DNA of 64,000 bases from Candidatus Rhodobacter oscarellae (GCF_001078595.1 NZ_LFTY01000002.1:2227773-2291772), one strand, 5' to 3'; positions 36,867 to 47,451 are shown, counted from the first letter of the stretch. Notes: a model not told the origin generated them from the sequence alone. Numbers and translations are program-made.

Positions 36867-37697
36867 GTGCTTGTTATCTCGCTGACCACAATTCCCTCGC
36901 GCTTTGATCAGATCGGGCCAACCCTGGACAGTCTTTTGGCTCAGTCGCGGCGGCCCGACCATATACAGCTGCATATTCCCAAGCATTATCGCCGATTTCC
37001 CGATTACGACGGACGTTTGCCTAAAGTGCCACGGGGGATAGAGATCATAAGACCCGACGAGGATCTGGGGCCAGCAACCAAAGTCCTTCCAGCCGCGCGC
37101 ACGCTTCGCGGCACGAGCGCAAATCTGTTGTTTTGTGATGATGACCGGATTTATCACCCCCGCTGGGCGGAACGTCTGACCGACGCGCAACAGGAGCACC
37201 CAGACGCCTGCATTGCCGCATTGGGATGCGAGGCGTCGTTGATCGCTGAAGCCAATATGGCGCGCGCGATGCAGCCCCGCGCGGCAAAACGCCCATGGGA
37301 ACACGACCCATGGTACATGGCGCGCTACGCGTGGTGGCTGCAGCGCCGAAAGTACCGGAATCCGCCGGATCGGCCCCGCCGGCAAGTGTTCCGCCGCCCG
37401 GGCTATATCGATATCTTTATGGGCTTTGGCGGAGTGCTTGTTCGGCCGGAGTTTTTTGATGATACCGCTTATGAAATCCCCGAAATTTGTTGGACGGTCG
37501 ATGATTTTTGGCTGTCGGGCATGTTGGCAGCGCGCGGCATTCCAATCTGGATTGCCACGGGGTTAAACGAGCCTCAAAACACCGATTGCTATATGAACGA
37601 CGCGCTTTTTGCTGCGACGATTTCAGGGATTCGAAGGCCTGACGCGGAAACGCATTGTGTTGAACACCTGCGAGAGAGGTATGGGATCTGGAGCTAG
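36867..37697 (+). CDS. Glycosyltransferase-like hypothetical protein
   Basis: A 276-residue protein with a GT-A like N-terminus (VISLTTIPSRF) and a DDD motif in LLFCDDDRIYHP that could bind metal and nucleotide sugar. TVDDFWLSGMLAARGIPIWI follows in the C-terminal half. GTG 36867 has GAGGAG 8 nt upstream; a TTG at 36864 is also possible. By eye, base composition is lower in GC and codon use less biased than in its neighbours, suggesting acquisition by transfer. Acceptor and sugar unknown. Confidence 0.7.
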   Translation: MLVISLTTIPSRFDQIGPTLDSLLAQSRRPDHIQLHIPKHYRRFPDYDGRLPKVPRGIEIIRPDEDLGPATKVLPAARTLRGTSANLLFCDDDRIYHPRWAERLTDAQQEHPDACIAALGCEASLIAEANMARAMQPRAAKRPWEHDPWYMARYAWWLQRRKYRNPPDRPRRQVFRRPGYIDIFMGFGGVLVRPEFFDDTAYEIPEICWTVDDFWLSGMLAARGIPIWIATGLNEPQNTDCYMNDALFAATISGIRRPDAETHCVEHLRERYGIWS

Positions 37698-37699
37698 GG

Positions 37700-37945
37700 T
37701 CAGGACCCATTAATCTTGCGCCGCCCAGCCAAATTTTTGGCCGCAATGAATTTGGAGGCCAGCAGGTGATCTTTGTGCCGTGGGAAATCGATATGCACAT
37801 TGACCTTGGGACGAATATAGGCCCGCGCGGCGGTGGTCTTCAAATTTCGGTCAGGCACGCTATCATGTCCCGACGTTTGGGTGGATTGGTGAGAACGCAC
37901 CAGTCGAGCCGTTTCGGGTTCTGTTCGCGCATCTCGGCGTGACAT
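37700..37945 (-). CDS. Possible small hypothetical protein or gene fragment
   Basis: A minus-strand frame of 81 residues (ATG at 37945). Its C-terminal half (IRPKVNVHIDFPRHKDHLL, then FIAAKNLAGRRK) reads like real protein and may be a fragment of a surface-polysaccharide or transferase gene. It starts 39 nt from the divergent SixA-like gene and faces the glycosyltransferase-like gene. No homology can be claimed. Confidence 0.3.
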   Translation of the reverse strand: MSRRDARTEPETARLVRSHQSTQTSGHDSVPDRNLKTTAARAYIRPKVNVHIDFPRHKDHLLASKFIAAKNLAGRRKINGS

Positions 37946-37984
37946 GACAGAGCCCCGACATAGCGTAGCAATGAGGCCAAGAAA

Positions 37985-38494
37985 ATGACCCTGCGCCTGA
38001 TCCTTATCCGCCATGCCAAGTCCTCTTGGGACCAGCCGGGGCTGGACGATCACGCGCGGCCTCTGAATGGGCGCGGGCGGCGCAGCGCCATAGCGGTAGG
38101 CGAGTGGTTGGCCGATCGCGGCTATGAGCCCGGCCAGGTTATCTCGTCCGACAGCCAGCGCACGCGCGAAACCTGGGCCTTTCTGTCGGGGGCTTTCGAG
38201 ACCGCCCCCAAGGTGCTGTGGAGCAACGCGCTCTATCACGCGGGCGCGCAGATGCTTTTGGACCAGCTGCGCCATGCCAGCGACCCGGTGGTTTTGATGC
38301 TGGGCCATAACCCCGGCATCGCGCAATTTGCGGCGATGATTGTGCGTAGCCCGCCGCAGCATCCTCGGTTTCCCGATTATCCGACGGCGGCGACGCTGGT
38401 TGCGGATTTCGGGCTGCGAAGCTGGGCGGAGGTGGATTGGGACCAGGGCCGGGCGACGGACTTCACCGTGCCTCGGGATCTAGGCGTGGAATAA
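37985..38494 (+). CDS. SixA-like histidine phosphatase
   Basis: A 169-residue protein with the RHAKSSWD motif near the N-terminus and LGHNPGI (second catalytic His) near residue 108. The family removes phosphate from phospho-His or small esters. No phosphorelay gene is nearby. Confidence 0.86.
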   Translation: MTLRLILIRHAKSSWDQPGLDDHARPLNGRGRRSAIAVGEWLADRGYEPGQVISSDSQRTRETWAFLSGAFETAPKVLWSNALYHAGAQMLLDQLRHASDPVVLMLGHNPGIAQFAAMIVRSPPQHPRFPDYPTAATLVADFGLRSWAEVDWDQGRATDFTVPRDLGVE

Positions 38495-38599
38495 TACCCA
38501 GACCGGCGCGCACGCTCCCGTTCCGGGAAGACCACAGCACAGCACCTGGGGCGCTCCTCCGGCGCGCAAGCGGCCCGCACCGCGCAAGCCCCTCCACGA

Positions 38600-39007
38600 T
38601 CAGTCGCGGACCTCATGCACCTCGATCACATTCCCATCAGGGTCGTAGAAAAAGATCTGGTGCCAGCCCTGCACCGCCGAATGCGCCCAGTCCGAATAGG
38701 GCACGCCCTGGGCGTCCAGATGCGCCTTGAAGGCCGCCAGATCGTCGGTGCGGTAGGCGATATGCCCGCGGCTCACGGGGTTCACGATCTGCCCGGTCTT
38801 GAACCCGGCCTGCACGTCGCGCTCGGCCAGGTGCATCTGTACCGCACCATCCGTGACAAAGGCCACGTCGCCCGCATAGCCCTTGCCCTTCTCCAGCGTC
38901 GGCAGGCCGTCGGTCTCGGTCGCAAGCCCCAGCACGTCGCGATAGAACGCGTCCATGCGCGGCACGTCCTCGGTCGCCAGGTTCACATGATGCAGACGCA
39001 GCTTCAT
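38600..39007 (-). CDS. VOC-family (glyoxalase-like) protein
   Basis: A 135-residue vicinal-oxygen-chelate fold protein. Metal-binding positions are suggested by LHHVNLATED at the start, GHIAYRTDD in the middle and FYDPDGNVIEVHE at the end. Its ATG overlaps the stop of the HAD gene (ATGA), so they form a two-gene unit. Substrate unknown. Confidence 0.83.
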   Translation of the reverse strand: MKLRLHHVNLATEDVPRMDAFYRDVLGLATETDGLPTLEKGKGYAGDVAFVTDGAVQMHLAERDVQAGFKTGQIVNPVSRGHIAYRTDDLAAFKAHLDAQGVPYSDWAHSAVQGWHQIFFYDPDGNVIEVHEVRD

Positions 39008-39723
39008 AGCGCCACCTCCGCGCGGTGCGCCTCGGCCATCTCCGCCATCGAGTTGAAGCGAAAGTCATAGCGCGGCATCTCGCCGGGGTTCATCGTCGCG
39101 CCAAACCCCTCTTGGTCATGGCGCCGATAGATCCAGCAATTCGCCAGCCCGTTGGCGTTTGCGGGGGCGTGGTCATGGAACATCGATTCCGCGGTATGCA
39201 GGATGTCGCCCTTGCCGATGCCGCGCCGGGCCAGGGCCTCGAGCATGTAGTCGAAGTTGCGCTGCGCGGGCTTGTAGCTGCCGATATCGCCCGCGGTGTA
39301 GACGCCGTCGAAATGCACCCCCAGCCGCGCGTTCGAGCCGACAAAGCTGTCGCTGTCCGTGTTGGTCAGGACCACCAGCAGGTAGTGCTGCTTGAGATAG
39401 GCAAGCGCCTCGGCGCTGTCGGGGAAGGCGGGCCATTGCCCCACACTCAGCCCGTAGGTCACGCATTCGCCCCAGGTGACCTCGACGCCCCATTCCTCGG
39501 CGAGGCGGCGGTAAACCACCGGCAGGAGGTCGCGGTAGAGCTTGGCAGGCGTGGCGGCCTGGGTGGTGGATTCGTAATAGGCATGGGCCTCTAGGATTTG
39601 GTCCCGGCTCAGCCCGGCGACCCGGTCGGTCAGGGGCTTTAGCCCGGCGACCATACCGCTCTCCCAGTCGATCAGCGTGCCATAGACATCGAAGGTCAAA
39701 GCCTTGAAGTCGCTTAGTTTCAT
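39004..39723 (-). CDS. Haloacid dehalogenase type II-like hydrolase
   Basis: A 239-residue HAD hydrolase. The nucleophile motif is TFDVYGTLIDWE, the second motif is VVLTNTD, and SMFHDHAPANANG with the acidic site lies near residue 182. Type II dehalogenases act on 2-haloacids, but many family members act on other small acids. GGAG lies 9 nt before the ATG. Confidence 0.82.
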   Translation of the reverse strand: MKLSDFKALTFDVYGTLIDWESGMVAGLKPLTDRVAGLSRDQILEAHAYYESTTQAATPAKLYRDLLPVVYRRLAEEWGVEVTWGECVTYGLSVGQWPAFPDSAEALAYLKQHYLLVVLTNTDSDSFVGSNARLGVHFDGVYTAGDIGSYKPAQRNFDYMLEALARRGIGKGDILHTAESMFHDHAPANANGLANCWIYRRHDQEGFGATMNPGEMPRYDFRFNSMAEMAEAHRAEVAL

Positions 39724-39831
39724 CGGGCATTCTCCTATGTCTCACGCATCTCCTCTTTACAGATACGCACAAACGCGCCGCGAGCAACAGCCGACCGGCC
39801 GGAAATGCCGCGTCGCCTAGAGGCTGGGCTT

Positions 39832-39855
39832 AAGAAAGAGCGCCCGGAAGGGCTC
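39832..39855 (-). terminator. Candidate terminator after the DUF4159 operon
   Basis: On the minus strand GAGCCC-TTCC-GGGCGCTC forms a GC stem with one bulge, followed by TTTCTT. It lies about 30 nt past the stop of the last gene of the MoxR operon. Confidence 0.5.
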
Positions 39856-39885
39856 ATTTTGGTAAAAGGCGCGACCGAGAACCGC

Positions 39886-41958
39886 CTAGCGCCGCCCCTC
39901 GCGCAGCCAGGCCCCCACGATCAGGAGCGCCCCCAAGAGCAGGAACAGCCAGGCGCGCACCAAAGGCGTCACGGTCACATCGGCGGTCAAATAGGCCTCG
40001 CGCGGGGTGATGCCAAGCCAGCCGCGCCCGGCGGCGGGCCGGCCGGCCCGAACCGCGCGCAGGTCCGGCGTGCCATCCGCCAGCCGGATCACGCCGCCGC
40101 GGGTCGCGGCCACAGCGGGCTCTAGCAAAGCGCCGGTCGCAATCGTCGTCTCGAACTCCCGCGGCGCCGAGGGCCCAAGCCCGATCACGGTTTCCTTGTC
40201 GCCCTCGCGCAGCCGGTAAAGCCCGATCTCTGGCCCCTCCACCACCGCCTCAAAGCGGCCCGGGCGGGTCTCCTCCAGCGGCACCAGCGAGACCGTCCCA
40301 TCGGGCGCGGTCAGCTCCAGATCCCCCGTGGCCGCGCCCAGGGTGCGCCGGGTGATGGTCATGGATTGCCCCTCGGCGCGCGCGATCAGCGCCTCCTCCT
40401 CCAGCTCCGGCTCCTTCATCATCCAATGCGCCAGCCGCCGCAGCAGCTCCAGCTGCGGCCCGCCGCCCTCGTAGCCGCGCGACCAGAGCCAGGCATGGTC
40501 GGAGCCCAGCAGCGCGATGCGCCCCTCGCCCACCCGGTCGAGCACCAAAAGGGGCCGCTCGTCGATGCCCTGCATGACGGTGGAGCCGCTCACCGAGACC
40601 ATGTCGATAATGCGGAACCAGCGCCCCCATTTAGGCTCGCCGTCCTCGCCCACAGGGGCGAAGGCCTCCAGCCCCTCGGTGACGGGGTGGCGGTGCCCAA
40701 GCTCGGTGACCTCCGGCGTAAAGCCCTCTTCGATCACGATCGAGGTCGGCTCGGCCGGCAGGATGTCCCCCAGCGGTGACCGGAAGAGCGACGCGGCCTG
40801 CGCGAAATCCGGGCCCGCAGCGACCAGCACGGCGCCGCCATCCACGACATATTGGCGAACATTGTCGAGGTAGAGCGCGGGCAGGATGCCGCGCCGCTTG
40901 TAGCGGTCAAAGATGATCAGATCGAACTCGTCAATCTTGTCGATGAAGAGCTCGCGCGTGGGGAAGGCGATCAGGGACAGCTCGTTCACCGGCACGCCGT
41001 CCTGCTTTTCTGGGGGGCGCAGGATGGTGAAATGCACCAGATCCACCGCGCTGTCTGATTTCAGCAGGTTGCGCCAGGTGCGCTCGCCGGAATGCGGCTC
41101 GCCGCTGACCAGCAGCACCCGCAGCCGGTCGCGCACGCCGTTGATCTGCACCACGGCGGCGTTGTTGCGATCGGTGAGTTCGCCCGCAAGCGTCGGCAGG
41201 GTGAACTGGATCACATTCATGCCGCCATGCGGCAGGGTCACCGGCAGATCCAGGTCCTGGCCCACGGGGACGCGGTAGCTCTGCGCCGGGCCGCCGTCGA
41301 TGGCGATCTGTATGACCGCCGTGCCCGTTGCCACCTCGTCCGGCACGGCGCCCTGGTCTTCGATGCGCAGCGTTAGCGTCACCGGCTCGCCCAGGATCGC
41401 AAAGGCCGGGGCGTTCTTGATGATCAACCGGCGGTCCCAATCCTCCGCGCGCCCGGTCAGGAGCACATGCAGAGGCGCGGGCATCTCCGGCGCCACGCCG
41501 ATGTCGTGGAGCTGCCCATCGGTCAGCAGCAACGCGCCAGCCAGGCGCGCGCGCGGCTCCTCGGCCATCGCCTCGGCCAGCGCGGTCATCAGCAAGGTCC
41601 CCTGGTCGCCCTCGCCGTCGCCCAGGGGCACAACGCGCAGCTCGGTCCCCGGCAGGGTCGCGATCTCTGCCTCGATCTCGCTCAGCGCCTCGGCGATCTG
41701 ATCGGGGCGGTCCGCAATGCGCTGGCTGGCGCTCTCATCCACAACCAGGATCACAATATCGGTCAGCGGAGTACGGTCCTCTTGCTGGAAGGACGGGTTA
41801 AAAAGCGCCGCCAGCAACACCACAGCCGCCAGCCCGCGCAGCCACCAGCCCGACAGGCCGCGCCATGCGGCTGCGGCAACAAACAGCGCCGCCAGCGCCA
41901 CCGCCGCCCAGACCAGCGACCACTCCAAGAGCGGGTCAAAGATCACCGAGCCGGTCAA
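39886..41958 (-). CDS. Membrane protein with vWA-like and amidotransferase-like regions
   Basis: A 690-residue protein, last gene of the MoxR operon. Two N-terminal helices are followed by a vWA-like region (TDIVILVVDESASQR), an Ig-like middle and a glutamine-amidotransferase-like region (LDNVRQYVVDGGAVLVAAG), with a C-terminal anchor (AWLFLLLGALLIVGAW). It starts at TTG 41958, overlapping the DUF4159 stop. Such proteins are thought to act at the envelope with MoxR chaperones. Start choice is tentative. Confidence 0.7.
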   Translation of the reverse strand: MTGSVIFDPLLEWSLVWAAVALAALFVAAAAWRGLSGWWLRGLAAVVLLAALFNPSFQQEDRTPLTDIVILVVDESASQRIADRPDQIAEALSEIEAEIATLPGTELRVVPLGDGEGDQGTLLMTALAEAMAEEPRARLAGALLLTDGQLHDIGVAPEMPAPLHVLLTGRAEDWDRRLIIKNAPAFAILGEPVTLTLRIEDQGAVPDEVATGTAVIQIAIDGGPAQSYRVPVGQDLDLPVTLPHGGMNVIQFTLPTLAGELTDRNNAAVVQINGVRDRLRVLLVSGEPHSGERTWRNLLKSDSAVDLVHFTILRPPEKQDGVPVNELSLIAFPTRELFIDKIDEFDLIIFDRYKRRGILPALYLDNVRQYVVDGGAVLVAAGPDFAQAASLFRSPLGDILPAEPTSIVIEEGFTPEVTELGHRHPVTEGLEAFAPVGEDGEPKWGRWFRIIDMVSVSGSTVMQGIDERPLLVLDRVGEGRIALLGSDHAWLWSRGYEGGGPQLELLRRLAHWMMKEPELEEEALIARAEGQSMTITRRTLGAATGDLELTAPDGTVSLVPLEETRPGRFEAVVEGPEIGLYRLREGDKETVIGLGPSAPREFETTIATGALLEPAVAATRGGVIRLADGTPDLRAVRAGRPAAGRGWLGITPREAYLTADVTVTPLVRAWLFLLLGALLIVGAWLREGRR

Positions 41959-44720
41959 TTGCCCAACCGATCAAGCAAGGCGGGCACATGCACCTGGTCG
42001 GACTTATAGTTCCCAGTCAGCACATGCATCATCAGATTCACTCCAAAGCGGTTGGCCAGCTCGCGTTGCCGCTCGCCGGCAAAGCCGCGCCCCACGGGGA
42101 ACATCACCCGGCCGGTCTCGTCCGTGGCCCAGGCCGCGGCCCAGTCGTTGCCGCCGATCACCACAGGCGTGACGTTGTCGTTGAGGTTGCGGAAGGGCAT
42201 GCCCTCGACCAGCTCGGCATCCGGCGGCGCGGCCTCAACCCAGACATCGCGGCTGTTATGGCGCCCGGGGAAGTCCTGCAGCAGGTAGAACGTGCGGGTC
42301 AGCACGTGGTCCTCGGGCAGCGGCTCCAGCGCGGGGATGTCCAGCGGTCGCGCGAGCTGCTGCAGCTTGCGCCCGTTCGGGCTGGCCTGGCCAAACCGCG
42401 CGATATCGGCGTCGCGGGTGTCGAAAAGGATCATGCCGCCGCCCCGCAGATAGCGGTTCAGCTTGGCATAGGCCAGGTCCGAGGGCACCGGCTGCTCGGT
42501 CGTCACCGGCCAATAAAGGAAGGGGAAGAACGCCAGCTCATCGGTCTCTAGATTCACCGAAAGCGGGTTGGCGGGCTCGATCGAGGTGCGCTGCCAAAGC
42601 GTGTCCGAGAGGCCCCGCAGCCCGGCGAAGGCCACGTCATCAACCCGTTGGTCGCCGGTGATCACATGCGCCAGAACGACCTCCGCCGTGGCCAGCAGCG
42701 CCAGATCATCGGCGCTTTGCGCCTCGCTCAGTGTCGGCAGCAGAGCCAGGGCGAGGACGCCCCCCAGGGCGGAGGAGCCAACCCGCCGCAGGCGCCCCCC
42801 CAACCAAAGCGAGGCCAACACATCGACAGCAAGCAACGCGAGCGCCGCCGCCAAAAGCCACCCCTTAAGCGCCGTCTCGCGCAGCACGGCCAGCCCTTCG
42901 ACCGGAATGGATGCGGGCCAGGCGGTTGCAACCAGCTCGGTCTCGGCGCCAATCACATTCACCGCGATGCGCCGGTCCTCGCCGGTGTAAAGCCCCGGCG
43001 GCATGGCCGCATTGGGCCTACCGGTTGCCAGATCCTCGCCCGCCACGCCGGGCAACGCCCCGGCGTCTCTAACCACGCCGAACCCGTCCAGCACCGCGTC
43101 AGGCACCCAAACGGTCCCCTCCAGATCCTCCGCTGTGGGCTGCGCGGGCCGCGTCGACACCGCCAGGCGCTCAAGCATCTGCACAAAGAGCCCCGAGAGC
43201 GGCAGCGTGGACCATTCCGCGTTCGCTGTGACGTGGAACAACACGACCTGCCCCTGCCCCACCCGCTTGCGCGTGACCAGAGGCGTGCCATCGGCAAGAG
43301 AGGCGATCACCCGCTCCGCCAGTGTGGGATCAGGCTGCGCCATAACCTGGCTGGTGACGCGCACGTCCTCAGGGATCGCCAACCCGTAGAAAGGCGAGGT
43401 CTCGCTGAAACCGCGCAGCGCCTTAGGCTCGCCCCAGCTCATCGCGCCACCAATCGTGCGGCCACCGGCGCGCAGGCGCACCGGCATCAGCGGGTCCTCT
43501 TCGGCGCGGCTCACATCGCTGGCCGCCAGCTTTGCCCCGGCAAAGCGCAACAGCATACCGCCCGCGTCGAGCCATTCCAGAAGCGGCTCGACCTCGGCCT
43601 CCGAGACCTTGGCCACATCCGCCAGCACAATGACATCCGGGTTCGCCAGCAAGATGTCCTGCATGTCGCCGCCGATGAGATCGGCGGTCGGCTCCAGCGC
43701 TTGCTCAAGGTAATGCGTGGGCGAGAGCAGCTCGAGCCCCTCGCGGTCATCGCGCCCCGAGACCAGCGCCACCTCGCGGCGGCGCAGCGCGTCATCGGTC
43801 ATCGTGACCGCTCCGGCGGAGCGGATGCCCGCCAGCTCAAAGCGCGTGATCCGGTTACGCAGCTCCGGCGGCAGGTTCAGCGCCACGCTGGCCTCCGCCT
43901 CGCCCTCGGCAAAGACCAAGTCCGCTGCGGTCAGCTGCCGCTCCACCCCATTGGGGTCCAGCCCGCGTGCCACCAATTGCATCTCTGTCGCACCTGCGGT
44001 CCGGCTTCGGGTCGCGCGCACCACCACATCGCCATCCTCAAACTCCGCCGGGCGAAGCCCGACCAGGGCGCGCGGGTTCTCAAAGACCGTCACCTCGCCA
44101 TAGCCCTCCAGCGCGGCAAGCAAGTCTTCGCGCCCCGTCCAGTCCAAACCGTCCGACAGCCAGAAAACATCAAACCCGTCGGCATTCCACTGCTCTGGCC
44201 ATGCGGCGAGCGCCTCTTGGTCAGGCAGGAAGGGCCGCGGCGCGAAACTTGCCAATCGGTTGCCCCAGGCATCCGCGGCCTGGAAAGGCAGTTCCCCGTC
44301 CGGGGGTAGGTCTGTGAGCTGCACGATAGCCACGCGGCGACCGTTTCGGATGGCCTCGTCCAGCAAGGCGTCCACCCGCTCAACGCGGCGGGTCCAATCG
44401 CGCGCGTCCGCCCAGGTGCCGTCCATCAGCACCAGTAGGTCGCCGTCGCCCGCGCGCTGGTCCTGCGGGTTCAGCACCGGGCCCGCAAATCCGATGATCA
44501 TGGCCGCCACGGCCAGCATGCGCAGCAGCAGCAGCCACCAGGGCGTCTTGTCGGTCTGGGTCTCGTCATCCTCCAGCCCCAGCAGCAGCGCCACGCCGGG
44601 AAAGCGCCGCCGGATCGGCGCGGGTGGCACGGCGCGCAGCAAGATCCAGAGGATCGGCAGCGCCGCCAACGCGAGCAGCAACCAGGGCGCCGCGAAACCT
44701 ATACCAAAAAGCGTGAACAC
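41955..44720 (-). CDS. BatA/DUF4159-domain membrane protein
   Basis: A 921-residue protein. The N-terminus is the BatA-type double-helix domain (PWLLLALAALPILWILLRAV and a second helix near 65-85). A vWA/amidotransferase-like middle and two helices near 640-690 follow. The last 200 residues are DUF4159 (LAFFPFLYWPVTTEQ, YLRGGGMILFDTRD). It follows DUF58 directly and overlaps the next gene. The operon type is linked to metal or cofactor insertion and envelope integrity in general; no substrate is known here. Confidence 0.88.
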   Translation of the reverse strand: MFTLFGIGFAAPWLLLALAALPILWILLRAVPPAPIRRRFPGVALLLGLEDDETQTDKTPWWLLLLRMLAVAAMIIGFAGPVLNPQDQRAGDGDLLVLMDGTWADARDWTRRVERVDALLDEAIRNGRRVAIVQLTDLPPDGELPFQAADAWGNRLASFAPRPFLPDQEALAAWPEQWNADGFDVFWLSDGLDWTGREDLLAALEGYGEVTVFENPRALVGLRPAEFEDGDVVVRATRSRTAGATEMQLVARGLDPNGVERQLTAADLVFAEGEAEASVALNLPPELRNRITRFELAGIRSAGAVTMTDDALRRREVALVSGRDDREGLELLSPTHYLEQALEPTADLIGGDMQDILLANPDVIVLADVAKVSEAEVEPLLEWLDAGGMLLRFAGAKLAASDVSRAEEDPLMPVRLRAGGRTIGGAMSWGEPKALRGFSETSPFYGLAIPEDVRVTSQVMAQPDPTLAERVIASLADGTPLVTRKRVGQGQVVLFHVTANAEWSTLPLSGLFVQMLERLAVSTRPAQPTAEDLEGTVWVPDAVLDGFGVVRDAGALPGVAGEDLATGRPNAAMPPGLYTGEDRRIAVNVIGAETELVATAWPASIPVEGLAVLRETALKGWLLAAALALLAVDVLASLWLGGRLRRVGSSALGGVLALALLPTLSEAQSADDLALLATAEVVLAHVITGDQRVDDVAFAGLRGLSDTLWQRTSIEPANPLSVNLETDELAFFPFLYWPVTTEQPVPSDLAYAKLNRYLRGGGMILFDTRDADIARFGQASPNGRKLQQLARPLDIPALEPLPEDHVLTRTFYLLQDFPGRHNSRDVWVEAAPPDAELVEGMPFRNLNDNVTPVVIGGNDWAAAWATDETGRVMFPVGRGFAGERQRELANRFGVNLMMHVLTGNYKSDQVHVPALLDRLGN

Positions 44721-45596
44721 CTAGCGCCGCCTCTCAATCGCACCGTAAAGCCACAGAAGCGCCGATTGCGCGCTGCCGCCGGTATGGTGGCAGGTATATT
44801 GCCAATCGACCGCGCGGGCGAGGTCCTGAAGCCGCGCCTTGCGCTCGGCCAACCGCTCCAGATAGCGCGCGCGCAGATCGCCCGCCTTCAGCGTCTCATG
44901 CTCCAAAGTGCCGCCCACGGATTGAAAGATGGTGCGACCGTCAAAGGGAAAGGCCTCTTCCTGCGGGTCCAGCACCTGGTAGAGCACGCCCTTGACGCCG
45001 CGGTCAGCAGCACGGGTCAGCTGCTCCTCAAAGGCGGCGAGGTCGCCAAGGAAGTCGGACACAAACACCGCACGCGAATGCGGCGGCATGATGCGGATCA
45101 CCGGCGCGCCGTAATCGGCGGCCTCGGTCTCGTCGGACAGCGCCTGCGCGATGCGCAAAAGCTGCAGCTGCGAGCTGCGCGGCGGCGTGCCAAGCGAGAC
45201 CAGGGCCACCCGCTCGCCGCCCCGGATCAAAAGCACGCTGATCGCCATCGCCAAGAGCCGCGCGCGGTCGGCCTTGGTGGGCAGGTTCTTGTCGGAGGCG
45301 AAGTTCATCGACTGGGCCTCGTCGACCCAAACAAGCACCGCTTGCGCGGCCTGCCATTCCTTCTCGCGTACGAAATGCGCATCCGACTTGGCCGAGCGGC
45401 GCCAATCAATGGCGCGCACCGGATCGCCAGCGCGGGCGGGGCGGTATTGCCAGAACTCGTCGCCCATGCCAGCGCGGCGGCGTCCATGCGCGCCCAGCAT
45501 CACCGCCTGCGCCAGATGCTCCGCCTCCGCCAAGAGGTCCGGCAGCGGCCCGGCCAGCGCCTCGGCGCGCTGGCGAAGAGCGCCATGGGCGGTCAT
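44721..45596 (-). CDS. DUF58 domain protein
   Basis: A 291-residue protein with the DUF58 core motif QYRPARAGDPVRAIDWRRSAKSD, and a vWA-like second half. It pairs with MoxR in most genomes. I chose ATG 45596 since conserved sequence (ALRQRAEAL) begins right after and GAGG lies upstream; the longer frame reads through the hairpin region. Confidence 0.88.
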   Translation of the reverse strand: MTAHGALRQRAEALAGPLPDLLAEAEHLAQAVMLGAHGRRRAGMGDEFWQYRPARAGDPVRAIDWRRSAKSDAHFVREKEWQAAQAVLVWVDEAQSMNFASDKNLPTKADRARLLAMAISVLLIRGGERVALVSLGTPPRSSQLQLLRIAQALSDETEAADYGAPVIRIMPPHSRAVFVSDFLGDLAAFEEQLTRAADRGVKGVLYQVLDPQEEAFPFDGRTIFQSVGGTLEHETLKAGDLRARYLERLAERKARLQDLARAVDWQYTCHHTGGSAQSALLWLYGAIERRR

Positions 45597-45620
45597 GCGC
45601 AGGCCCTCGGCATGCGCATC

Positions 45621-45774
45621 CAAATCTCTTGCAAGAGATTTGCCAGGCCCTTCCAAGGGCCTGAGCCCCGCCCAGAGGCAGGCGCTGTGTCCGAAAGGAT
45701 CAGACGGCACCTGGCATCAGAGCGAAGCAAAAGTTTTGGAAAAACTTTTGGCAAAACTCTTTTCAAGAGTTTTG
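45621..45774. repeat. Four hairpins between moxR and the DUF58 gene
   Basis: Four perfect inverted repeats: CAAATCTCTT-GC-AAGAGATTTG (45621-45642), CAGGCCCTT-CC-AAGGGCCTG (45644-45663), CAAAAGTTTT-GGA-AAAACTTTTG (45728-45750) and CAAAACTCTT-TTC-AAGAGTTTTG (45752-45774). They occur as two adjacent pairs. The first is nearly identical to one upstream of uxuB. They lie in a gap inside an operon and may affect transcript processing. Confidence 0.85.
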
Positions 45775-45786
45775 GTCCCGCGAAGA

Positions 45787-46794
<1,008 letters not shown>

Positions 46795-46823
46795 GACAAT
46801 GCTCCTGGGCTTGCTATATCGCT

Positions 46824-46852
46824 ACTATCGAGACCTATTGCGAAAAGCACAA
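46824..46852 (-). promoter_or_regulatory. Candidate moxR promoter
   Basis: On the minus strand TTGTGC (46852-46847) and GATAGT (46829-46824) are 17 nt apart, 30 nt upstream of the moxR ATG. Found by eye only. Confidence 0.35.
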
Positions 46853-46887
46853 ATGGCAAAAGGCCGCTGTACAGAAATGGGGCACAA

Positions 46888-47451
46888 ATGATCGTGAAAG
46901 CATCGGCGGAATCGCTCGCATCGGCCGCTAAAGCGGCCTCCAAGGCCGGATCGCCGCCGGTTCACCTATGGAATCCGCCCTTCTGCGGCGATCTGGACAT
47001 GCGGATCGCGCGCGACGGGACCTGGTTCTATCTGGGCACGCCGATTGGGCGATTCGAATTGGTAAAGCTGTTCTCGTCGATCATCCGCAAGGACGGGGAG
47101 GACTATTTCCTAGTGACCCCGGTGGAGAAGGTCGGCATCCAGGTGGATGACGCGCCTTTCGTGGCGGTGGATTTCGAGGCCGCAGGCGGCGTTTTGACCT
47201 TCGAGACCAATGTGGGCGATACCGTCGAGGCCGGCCCCGAGCATCCGATCCGCGTAGAGCGCGACCCCGAGACGGGCGAGCCCTCGCCCTATGTGCATAT
47301 CCGCGCCAACCTGGAGGCGCTGATCGACCGCAAGAGCTTTTACCGGCTGGTGGAGATCGGCGAGACCGAGGCGGTTGAGGGCACCGATTGGTTCGGCCTG
47401 CGCTCGCACGGCGCGTTCTTTCCAATCATCCCGGCGGCGGAGCTGGGCTAA
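46888..47451 (+). CDS. DUF1285 protein
   Basis: A 187-residue soluble protein of the DUF1285 family, divergent from moxR as in related genomes. Recognisable parts are FCGDLDMRIARDGTWFYLGTPIGR and the FYRLVEIGE near the C-terminus. Function unknown. The ATG at 46888 has GGGGCAC upstream. Confidence 0.85.
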   Translation: MIVKASAESLASAAKAASKAGSPPVHLWNPPFCGDLDMRIARDGTWFYLGTPIGRFELVKLFSSIIRKDGEDYFLVTPVEKVGIQVDDAPFVAVDFEAAGGVLTFETNVGDTVEAGPEHPIRVERDPETGEPSPYVHIRANLEALIDRKSFYRLVEIGETEAVEGTDWFGLRSHGAFFPIIPAAELG

